A DNA stretch of 64,000 nt, from positions 5,782,501-5,846,500 of the forward strand of contig NZ_CP130318.1 in NCBI RefSeq assembly GCF_032268605.1, written 5' to 3'. Both the position numbers and the translations under genes were made by a program. The notes under the pieces were generated by a model. The model had not been told where the DNA came from. It searched no databases and saw only the letters and a program-made list of their open reading frames with translations. How positions within the stretch are numbered: the first letter of the stretch is position 1; the number at the start of each line of letters is the position of its first letter. Origin of the DNA: Paenibacillus aurantius. Its GTDB lineage: Bacteria > Bacillota > Bacilli > Paenibacillales > NBRC-103111. Positions 9,075 through 17,285 of the stretch are shown here, piece after piece.

Positions 9075-9132
9075 CGTTCGCCCTCCTCGAAGTCAAGGAA
9101 TTTTACACAGGAATTCAGCTCTACCGTTAGTC

Positions 9133-9160
9133 ATTCGACGCGATCTAACCAAATCCCTGC
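9133..9160 (-). promoter_or_regulatory. Candidate SigH promoter with an overlapping Spo0A-box-like site, upstream of spo0F
   Basis: On the minus strand GCAGGGATT (9152-9160), 12 bases, then GTCGAAT (9133-9139) match the SigH pattern RnAGGAwWW / RnnGAAT with one mismatch. CGTCGAA, overlapping the -10, is one base off the Spo0A box TGTCGAA. In B. subtilis spo0F is driven by SigH and Spo0A. Confidence 0.5.
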
Positions 9161-9227
9161 CGGGGAATGAGGAAATTTTGATATTTTTTACAATTGTTTT
9201 ATAAAAATGTATTTTTCTTTTGTCAGG

Positions 9228-10988
<1,761 letters not shown>

Positions 10989-11035
10989 TTACCTACGGAA
11001 ACGAAAAAAACGGAAAAAAGAAAGCAAAAAAACAA

Positions 11036-11144
11036 AAAAGTGACACCCGTACAGACGGGGCACTTTAGGGAATGTCAGTATGGAATTCAATTGTAAATCT
11101 TTAGCCCATGCAATAGTTTACTCTGACTTCGTCCGCACTGTCAA
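11036..11144 (-). promoter_or_regulatory. pyrG promoter and CTP-sensing (reiterative transcription) attenuator
   Basis: On the minus strand TTGACA (11139-11144), 18 bases and TAAACT (11115-11120) are followed, seven bases later, by GGGC (11104-11107), the start sequence known from B. subtilis pyrG. About 40 bases downstream a hairpin AAAGTG...CACTTT with an inner CCCGT/ACGGG pairing (11037-11066) ends in a run of Ts. In B. subtilis low CTP makes polymerase stutter at GGG, and the extra Gs bind the pyrimidines of the hairpin's 5' arm and block termination. Here TTCCC and CCCC just before and in the 5' arm would serve as target. Confidence 0.75.
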
Positions 11145-11158
11145 GACGAGATTGATCG

Positions 11159-11725
11159 TTATTTGTCGTCTGCGTCTTCCTCATCGTCTAAGTCGGAATC
11201 TTCCTCGTCCTCGGCGTCTTCATCGACCTCATCGATGTCGGATTCGTCTGCCTCTTCGTCCTCGATTTCTTCCTCGAAGAATTCTTCTTCCTCTTCCTCT
11301 TCGGCTACCTCTTCGCTGTCCTCATTAAAGGCATCGAAGTCTTCCTCTTCGGCCGTATAGGTTTCCTCTTCCTCTTGGTAATCCTCTTCGTCCAGATCGT
11401 CGTCGTCATCGTTGATGATACGCGGACGCTTGCCGCTTGCCACGGCATCGTCGGATTTATTGTCAACCGGATACCAGCGCTTCAATCCCCACAGGTTGTT
11501 GCCGACGCAGGCGAACCGGCCGTCCACATTAATTTCGGTATAAAGCTGGGCGATGACGTCCATCATCTTCTCTTCATCAAAGCCTTTGATTTTGGCGATC
11601 TCGTTCATCAGGTCCCGGTAATAAAACGGCGTATTCGCGGCCTTCAGCACCATGAAAGCCAGATCGACCATCGCCATTTCCTTGGCCTTGTCGGCCGGTA
11701 CGGACAATGTATATTGGTTACTCAT
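11159..11725 (-). CDS. rpoE: DNA-directed RNA polymerase delta subunit
   Basis: The delta subunit is the small acidic partner of Gram-positive RNA polymerase that speeds recycling and promoter selectivity. The protein has 188 residues: an N-terminal HARE-HTH domain of about 95 residues (LAFMVLKAANTPFYYRDLMNEI, NNLWGLKRWYP) followed by a tail made almost only of Glu, Asp and a few Ser, Tyr and Phe. This is the usual architecture and length. It stands directly upstream of pyrG as in B. subtilis. Serine-rich open frames on the other strand of the acidic tail are artefacts. Confidence 0.97.
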   Translation of the reverse strand: MSNQYTLSVPADKAKEMAMVDLAFMVLKAANTPFYYRDLMNEIAKIKGFDEEKMMDVIAQLYTEINVDGRFACVGNNLWGLKRWYPVDNKSDDAVASGKRPRIINDDDDDLDEEDYQEEEETYTAEEEDFDAFNEDSEEVAEEEEEEEFFEEEIEDEEADESDIDEVDEDAEDEEDSDLDDEEDADDK

Positions 11726-11878
11726 TCAAAACCCTTCCTCTCGCACGGTTTTGCGATAGCTGTTTCCATTCTACCCGTTATCTTCATATAGTAAAACCTA
11801 TTTTATCTAAAAATGCAACAACCCTTGCCCGCCCGAACCGCGAGGCTTCCGAACAGGAAGAAGGGTCCCCGGGACGTG

Positions 11879-11902
11879 AAAAAGCGGGGGAATCCCCCCG
11901 CT
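11879..11902 (-). terminator. Orphan terminator-like hairpin
   Basis: AGCGGGGG (11883-11890) and CCCCCGCT (11895-11902) form a GC-rich stem followed on the minus strand by five Ts. No minus-strand gene is found upstream of it within this interval, so it has no obvious client. Confidence 0.55.
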
Positions 11903-11987
11903 CATGACTGTATCCGCCCCGGAAAACGCGAATTATCCCGATCCGCCTTGATCCCCGTAGCAAGGGTTCCGATACCAACCCTCTCTT

Positions 11988-12086
11988 CATCCTATGTCGA
12001 TGCCCTTGGTTTGACACGGGCGGGCGACTAAATATTTCGGGCAGGGCGGACTACCCATGCGGGCAGAGAGGCTCCGACATAGGATG
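11988..12086 (+). promoter_or_regulatory. Promoter of the S8 protease bracketed by a perfect 12-base inverted repeat
   Basis: CATCCTATGTCG (11988-11999) recurs as its exact complement CGACATAGGATG (12075-12086). Between them TTGACA (12011-12016), 16 bases and TATTTC (12033-12038) form a promoter on the plus strand. One arm is upstream of the -35, the other about 30 bases into the transcript. Confidence 0.5.
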
Positions 12087-12123
12087 TCACAAAAGAATTT
12101 TCAGCGGAAAAGGGGAAATTCCA

Positions 12124-13287
12124 TTGAACGTGAACGAATGGCTCCACCACATCTGCGAGGAAATCGGCAGTGAGGATTCCGCACCCCCCAGCTATTTGCT
12201 CCGTTTCGCAAGCGAGGACACGTACCGGAAATGCCTGGCCGAAAGAGACCGGCTCCTGCCGGCCTTGCCCCAGCTTGCCCGGCTGAAGCCCATCGGGCTG
12301 ATCCGGGGATTCTCCTGTCCCCTTATCTCGCCCTCTAAGCTTGCCCGCGGCCGCGGAATAGTCACGATTGAACCCGATGAGAAACACGCGCTCGTCCATG
12401 GACTGGCGGAGTTCGCCTCCAAGCCCTCCGCCGGAAGCCTGCACGTCAGCGGACGGTACTGGATTCCCTGGGGAGTAAAAGAGATCAAAGCTCCTTCCGT
12501 CTGGAACCGTTCCAAAGGAAACGCCGTCCGGATCGGCGTGATCGATACCGGAATCGACTACAACCATCCCGATCTGAAGGCAGCGGCAATCGGGGGCGTC
12601 AATCTGGTGCACCGTCACCTGCCTCCCATCGACGACAACGGGCACGGAACCCACATCGCGGGCACCATTGCGGCCGCTTCGGAGCGCCTAGGCATTATCG
12701 GAGTCGCCCCCGGGGCCCACATTTATGCGGTAAAGGCCTTTGACCATAACGGCACGGCTTTCGTTTCGGACATCGTTTACGGGATCGACTGGTGCGTGCG
12801 CAACCGGATGAACATCATCAATATGAGCTTCGGGATGAAGACCCCGAGCAAAGCGCTGCAGGATGCCGTCAAGGCCGCCTACCGGGCCGGAACGATTGTG
12901 GTCGCCTCCTCCGGCAACGAAGGGAAGCTCGGGGAGATCGACTTTCCGGCGCGGTTCCCCTGCACCATTGCCGTAGGGGCCACCTCCCGGCAGAAAAAAA
13001 TCGCCCCCTTCAGCAACCGGGGACGAAAGGTGGACCTTTATGCCCCCGGCCACAAGATCGTGTCCACCTGGCTCGGCGGCAAATACCACGAGATGAGCGG
13101 CACGTCCATGGCCACTTCGCATGTGTCGGGCGTCATTGCGCTCATGCTCTCCCTGCGCCCCGGTCTCACCCCACGGGCCATAAAGGAAATCCTCCTCAAG
13201 CAGGCAACCGACCTTCCTTCGGGAAAAAGGTCATCGAGCGCCGGGGAGGTCAACGCCCTGCTGAGCGTTCAATCCGCGTTGGGGTAA
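12124..13287 (+). CDS. S8 family subtilisin-like serine peptidase without signal peptide
   Basis: A 387-residue subtilase. The catalytic triad is D141 (VIDTG), H175 (GHGTHIAGT) and S328 (SGTSMATSH), with oxyanion N265 (SSGNEG). About 110 residues precede the catalytic domain; they have no signal peptide or membrane segment, and contain a short sequence resembling a propeptide (FASEDTYRKCLAERDR). It is therefore either cytoplasmic or exported by an unusual route. The start is TTG with AAAAGGGG eight bases upstream. It lies where argS sits in B. subtilis and runs convergently into ywiB with 50 bases between. Its control region is unusual (11988-12086). Confidence 0.9.
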   Translation: MNVNEWLHHICEEIGSEDSAPPSYLLRFASEDTYRKCLAERDRLLPALPQLARLKPIGLIRGFSCPLISPSKLARGRGIVTIEPDEKHALVHGLAEFASKPSAGSLHVSGRYWIPWGVKEIKAPSVWNRSKGNAVRIGVIDTGIDYNHPDLKAAAIGGVNLVHRHLPPIDDNGHGTHIAGTIAAASERLGIIGVAPGAHIYAVKAFDHNGTAFVSDIVYGIDWCVRNRMNIINMSFGMKTPSKALQDAVKAAYRAGTIVVASSGNEGKLGEIDFPARFPCTIAVGATSRQKKIAPFSNRGRKVDLYAPGHKIVSTWLGGKYHEMSGTSMATSHVSGVIALMLSLRPGLTPRAIKEILLKQATDLPSGKRSSSAGEVNALLSVQSALG

Positions 13288-13337
13288 GGCCCCGGGCGGC
13301 TTACCCGGCCATTTCGCGCAAATCCGGCTCCGCCTGG

Positions 13338-13745
13338 CTAAGCCCCCTCCGTAACGGTGATTTCAAGCCGGCAGGTGCCGGAAGGCTCGCCGGAAACGAA
13401 CAAATCATAGCTCCAGCTGACCGTTCCCGTTCCATTGACCAGGCGGACCGCCAGCTCACGCGTTTCGGTCCCGAGCTCGAGAAGCCCCTGCGGGGTTTGA
13501 TAGAACCCGTTCCGGCGGCCGTCCGGCACAAAGGTTTGCTCGGATTCGACGTCCCCGTGGCGCAGAATCCGGATTTCGCCAGGCGCCACCTTCAAGATGG
13601 TGGCGGTCCGGCCCATCGCCGGGTCCGTTTCCCGGTAACGGAAATAGAAGGAATCCCCCTTCCGGTACCGTTCCGCGGAGAACGACTGCCGGATTTCTTT
13701 GCCGTCTATCCGGCTGTTGATCTGTAAAGTAACGGAATCGGGCAT
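13338..13745 (-). CDS. ywiB: YwiB family (DUF1934) beta-barrel protein
   Basis: A 135-residue protein of the DUF1934/YwiB family, predicted lipocalin-like beta barrels of unknown function. Recognisable family features are the N-terminal strand SVTLQINSRIDGKE, the FYFRYRET segment, and the central TATILKVAPGEIRILRHGDVES stretch. The frame is open 19 codons upstream, but GAAAGGAAG lies eight bases ahead of the ATG at 13745. In B. subtilis ywiB is followed by argS; here the downstream neighbour is the convergent S8 protease. No signal peptide or membrane segment is seen. Confidence 0.88.
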   Translation of the reverse strand: MPDSVTLQINSRIDGKEIRQSFSAERYRKGDSFYFRYRETDPAMGRTATILKVAPGEIRILRHGDVESEQTFVPDGRRNGFYQTPQGLLELGTETRELAVRLVNGTGTVSWSYDLFVSGEPSGTCRLEITVTEGA

Positions 13746-13860
13746 AAACCAATCTTCCTTTCGGCAAGCATCCGGTCTTGCGGTTTTCCCCAGTGTACCC
13801 AATCGCCCCCGTTAATTCAAACGGACGGCCGTTCCGCGCCGAATGGGACAGGCCTTTTGA

Positions 13861-13889
13861 TTGAAAACGGTTTACAGAGAAGCTACAAT
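13861..13889 (+). promoter_or_regulatory. SigA promoter of the AraC regulator gene
   Basis: TTGAAA (13861-13866), exactly 17 bases, then TACAAT (13884-13889). The -35 contains a TTG that could be misread as the start codon of the following gene; with this promoter the gene has a leader of about 90 bases. Confidence 0.75.
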
Positions 13890-13983
13890 AAAAGAATATG
13901 ACGACCCTCTAGGATCGCATCAGGCCGAACCGATTAGCATCTCGAGTCAGCCATATAACGAATTTAAGATGGGCGGAATGTTC

Positions 13984-14826
13984 ATGAACCCCAATGTTTT
14001 TCAGCTGGTCACCGAGGAGGACTCCCGTCTTCCCTTCTACATAACGAGCCTGGGACGCTGGAACAACCAGGATCCGATCGAACGGAAGGAAGGCTACCGC
14101 GACTTTCAATGGATTCAATGCCTCGGAGGAGAGGGCGAGCTTATGGCGGACGGCAAGCGTTGGACCGTAAGCAAGGGCCAGGGGATGCTGCTGCTTCCGA
14201 ACTCCCCTCACGAATACCGGGCGATCCGGGAGCCCTGGGAGGTCATGTGGGTGACGTTTAACGGCAAGCATGCGGCCGATCTTCTGGCGGAGCTGCATTT
14301 TACGGAGACTTCCGTACTCTATGTGTCGAACCCCGATACCTTGCTTTCCAAAATGCACGCGGCCGCCGTGGTGATGCACTCCAAAGACCCCATGCGAAGC
14401 TTCGAATGCTCCTCGCTTGTCTACCAACTCATCCTGGATCTGTATACGTACGGCTCCGGGTCCGAGGTCCGCTCCAAGCAGCAGCATTACGAGCAGCTGA
14501 CGCCGGTCCTTCATTATATTGAAGACCGCTTCGACCGCCCGATCTCGCTTGGGGAGCTGGCGGGCCAGCTCAAGCTGTCGCCCCAGTATACATGCCTGCT
14601 CTTTCAGCAGACGATGGGACTCCGTCCCTTCGAGTACATCACGAAGTTCCGCATCCGCAAGGCGAAGGAGATGCTTCTGAAGGAGCAGTCTCTCTCCGTG
14701 CAGGAGGTAGCCCGCAAGGTCGGGTACGAGCATCCGAGCTACTTCATCAAGCTGTTCCGCACGGAGGAAGGCATCACGCCAAGCACCTTCCGCCGCGTCC
14801 ACTGCTCGTCGCCGAGGGCCACTTAG
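13984..14826 (+). CDS. AraC family transcriptional regulator with cupin sensor domain
   Basis: A 280-residue regulator: an N-terminal AraC-type cupin (residues about 1-150, with the LLPNSPHEY motif) and a C-terminal double helix-turn-helix (about 185-275) with ISLGELAGQLKLSPQY and the second motif VQEVARKVGYEHPSYFIKLFR. The open frame reaches back to 13861, but that TTG is the -35 of a promoter. The ATG at 13984 has GGGCGGA six bases upstream and gives a protein of normal family length. It stands alone between ywiB and speB; the target and the sugar ligand are unknown. Confidence 0.88.
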   Translation: MNPNVFQLVTEEDSRLPFYITSLGRWNNQDPIERKEGYRDFQWIQCLGGEGELMADGKRWTVSKGQGMLLLPNSPHEYRAIREPWEVMWVTFNGKHAADLLAELHFTETSVLYVSNPDTLLSKMHAAAVVMHSKDPMRSFECSSLVYQLILDLYTYGSGSEVRSKQQHYEQLTPVLHYIEDRFDRPISLGELAGQLKLSPQYTCLLFQQTMGLRPFEYITKFRIRKAKEMLLKEQSLSVQEVARKVGYEHPSYFIKLFRTEEGITPSTFRRVHCSSPRAT

Positions 14827-14960
14827 CACTATGCCAAATCCGCTAGTAGGGTTGGCCGGGAAGCGTATTGTCAAGGCATGGGAGGGGCGCACAGGGGGCA
14901 AGGAGAGGATGACGCTTGGGCGAACGGCGGCTGGCCACCGGGACGGACCCGGCCCATATA

Positions 14961-15015
14961 AAAACGCCGCTTCGTGAGCCGTCGAACCCGTAGGGTTCCG
15001 GCGAAGCGGCGTTTT
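14961..15015. terminator. Bidirectional terminator between the AraC gene and speB
   Basis: AAAACGCCGCTTCG (14961-14974) pairs perfectly with CGAAGCGGCGTTTT (15002-15015). T-tracts follow on both strands, serving the convergent AraC and speB genes. Confidence 0.85.
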
Positions 15016-15034
15016 GCTATCGCTTTCGGCGGTG

Positions 15035-15904
15035 CTATTTCACCAGGCCGAGGATAATTTCGCGGACAAGCTTCGAGGCGACAATTGGAGTCTGCTCCGA
15101 AGGGTCGTACACCGGAGCGACCTCGACTACATCGGCTCCGACAACATGGATGCCCTCGCCTGCGAGCGCATGAACCGCAGCGAGCAGCTCCTTCGACGTG
15201 ATGCCGCCCGCTTCCGCGGTTCCCGTTCCCGGAGCGGCCGACGGATCGAGCACATCGATGTCGATCGTCAGATAAACCGGACGTCCCGCGAGCTCCGGAA
15301 GCACCTTCTGAAGCGGCTCCAGCACGTCGAACGGATAGAAGTTGATGTTCTCGCGGGCGTAGCGGAACTCCTCTCGTGTGCCGGACCGGATGCCGAACTG
15401 GTACACGTTGCGGCCGCCCATCAGCTCCGCCGCTTTGCGGATCGGCGTGGAGTGGGACAGCGGTTCCCCTTCGTACTGCTCGCGCAGGTCGGCGTGGGCG
15501 TCGATGTGGATCAGCGCCAGGTCAGGGTATTTCTTGTATACCTCCCGGATGACCGGCCAGGATACCAGGTGCTCTCCGCCCAGTCCGAGCGGGAACTTGC
15601 CGTCATCGAGCAGCCCCTTCACGTAGTCGCCGATCATGTCGAGGGCACGGCCCGGGTTGCCGAAGGGAAGCGGAAGATCGCCCGCGTCGAAATAACGGGC
15701 CTCGGACAGGTCCTTGTCCAAGTAAGGGCTGTACTCCTCGAGCCCGATCGAAACCTCACGGATCCGGGAAGGGCCGAAACGCGAGCCCGGCCGGAAGCTG
15801 ACGGTGTAGTCCATCGGCATGCCGTAGATGACCGCCTTCGCGTTCTCGTAATCCGGGGAGCTCGCAATAAATACATTGCCTGAATAAGCATCGTCAAAAC
15901 GCAT
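15035..15904 (-). CDS. speB: Agmatinase
   Basis: Agmatinase hydrolyses agmatine to putrescine and urea with two manganese ions. The 289-residue protein carries the ureohydrolase metal motifs GGEHLV, HIDAHADLR and TIDIDVLDPS in order, and starts with the family sequence around MPMDYTVSFRPGSRFGP. It lies 85 bases downstream of speE in the same direction, so speE-speB form a polyamine operon as in B. subtilis: agmatine to putrescine to spermidine. Confidence 0.96.
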   Translation of the reverse strand: MRFDDAYSGNVFIASSPDYENAKAVIYGMPMDYTVSFRPGSRFGPSRIREVSIGLEEYSPYLDKDLSEARYFDAGDLPLPFGNPGRALDMIGDYVKGLLDDGKFPLGLGGEHLVSWPVIREVYKKYPDLALIHIDAHADLREQYEGEPLSHSTPIRKAAELMGGRNVYQFGIRSGTREEFRYARENINFYPFDVLEPLQKVLPELAGRPVYLTIDIDVLDPSAAPGTGTAEAGGITSKELLAAVHALAGEGIHVVGADVVEVAPVYDPSEQTPIVASKLVREIILGLVK

Positions 15905-15989
15905 TAGGGAGCCTCCTGTAAAGCGCAGCCTGTCCGTCGGAAATCGGGATCAGGCCGGCTCAAGTCAGTATAATAGACAAGTAAAGGGA

Positions 15990-16817
15990 TTACTTAACCA
16001 GATCTTCCACGAATTTAGGAAGAACGAAAGCCGCCTTATGCAGGCGAGGCGAATAGTATTTCGTGTCGAGCTCGGGAATTTGCGTCTCGTCCACCTGCAG
16101 GGGATCATGCTTCTTGCTCCCCATCGTGAAGGTCCACAGGCCGCTCGGGTAAGTCGGGATGTTCGCGATATAGTTGCGGACAACCGGGAAGATCTCGCGC
16201 ACGTCGCGGTTGACCGTACGGATGAGGTCCGCCTTGAACCAAGGGTTATCGGTTTGGGCTACGAAAATCCCTTCCTCTTTAAGGGCGTCGTAGATGCCCT
16301 GGTAGAAGCCCTTCGTGAACAGCTCGACCGCCGGTCCGACCGGTTCGGTGGAATCCACCATAATGACGTCGTAGGTGTTTTTGTGGTCATGGATGTGCAT
16401 ATAGCCGTCGTTCACGATGACTTCCACGCGGGGGTTGTCCAGCTCGCCGGCAATTTCCGGAAGGAATTGCTTCGAGTAGGTAATGACTTTTCCGTCGATG
16501 TCGACGAGAACGGCTTTCTTCACCTTCGGGTGCTTCATGACTTCCCGGATGACGCCGCCGTCTCCGCCGCCCACCACAAGCACATGCTCCGGGTTGGGAT
16601 GGGTGAAAAGGGCCGGATGCGCGACCATTTCATGGTAAACGAACTCATCCTTCACCGTGGTCATGACCATGCCGTCCAGGGTCAGCATGCGTCCGAACTC
16701 TTCCGTATCGATGATCGCCAGGTCCTGAAACTCCGTTTTCTCCGTAACGAGCGTTTCCTTGATCTTAGCCGTGATGCCGAAGTTGTCCGTTTGTTTCTCG
16801 GTGTACCACAGTTCCAT
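15990..16817 (-). CDS. speE: Spermidine synthase
   Basis: Spermidine synthase moves the aminopropyl group of decarboxylated SAM to putrescine. The 275-residue protein has the N-terminal ELWYTE substrate region, the nucleotide-binding motif [14 protein letters not shown], the acidic VDIDGKVI, and the catalytic DSTEPVGPA segment. The frame is open 37 codons upstream, but the ATG at 16817 is the normal family start and has AAGGA six bases before it. A leader of about 125 bases runs from the promoter at 16951-16978. First gene of the speE-speB operon. Confidence 0.96.
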   Translation of the reverse strand: MELWYTEKQTDNFGITAKIKETLVTEKTEFQDLAIIDTEEFGRMLTLDGMVMTTVKDEFVYHEMVAHPALFTHPNPEHVLVVGGGDGGVIREVMKHPKVKKAVLVDIDGKVITYSKQFLPEIAGELDNPRVEVIVNDGYMHIHDHKNTYDVIMVDSTEPVGPAVELFTKGFYQGIYDALKEEGIFVAQTDNPWFKADLIRTVNRDVREIFPVVRNYIANIPTYPSGLWTFTMGSKKHDPLQVDETQIPELDTKYYSPRLHKAAFVLPKFVEDLVK

Positions 16818-16950
16818 GTCGATTCCTTCTTTCTGTGTATAGGTAGGGTAATCCAATTGTAACCGCCTCATTATGGCTCTCTGCATTCGCTTCGAATCCG
16901 ATCCCAGTGCCCGATTTACCAGGCACACCGGTCAATCTCATACCAATTGT

Positions 16951-16978
16951 ATTATAGACAATCAGCGCAAAAAAGCAA
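16951..16978 (-). promoter_or_regulatory. SigA promoter of speE-speB
   Basis: TTGCTT (16973-16978), 16 bases and a perfect TATAAT (16951-16956) on the minus strand. Confidence 0.7.
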
Positions 16979-17039
16979 GAAACCAAGCACCCTTTTCAGC
17001 CGTTTAGAGAGTAGGAGCAAAATAGTTCACGGGGGACGG

Positions 17040-17069
17040 GTATAGGGATTTCTAACCTTTTCCATACTA
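17040..17069 (+). promoter_or_regulatory. Candidate SigG/SigF forespore promoter upstream of pbpG
   Basis: GTATA (17040-17044), exactly 18 bases, then CATACTA (17063-17069). This fits the forespore pattern GHATR-N18-CATNHTA at every position. The transcript would start near 17077, about 210 bases before the pbpG start codon. I see no gene in that leader. Confidence 0.55.
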
Positions 17070-17285
17070 ATAGAAACAACCGTTGGGCTGGCGCCTTATC
17101 CGGTAACTTTGTCGGCGGGAAACCCTCAGGATCCACACGAAAATCAATAGGAAAGCAGACCGACACTGGAAAAGACCGCTATAAGATCAGCATGGCCGGC
17201 CGGCACCGGAAGACCCATGCGCCAGGCAGGCAAACGAGCCCATCAGGCTTTCCCGGACAGGACGGGCAGCCGGAAAGGAGAGGCC

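Larger units (their letters stand above)
11726..12123. other. 398-base intergenic region between rpoE and the S8 protease gene
   Basis: The region holds the rpoE upstream sequence (AT-rich near 11780-11815), an orphan terminator-like hairpin (11879-11902), a pair of 12-base inverted repeats and a promoter for the protease (11988-12086). I see no credible small gene in it. argS, which lies between rpoE and ywiB in B. subtilis, is not here. Confidence 0.6.

Noticed and set aside
11163-11360. Serine-only open frame on the plus strand
   Set aside because: It is the antisense of the Glu/Asp-rich tail of rpoE; composition is an artefact and there is no ribosome site.
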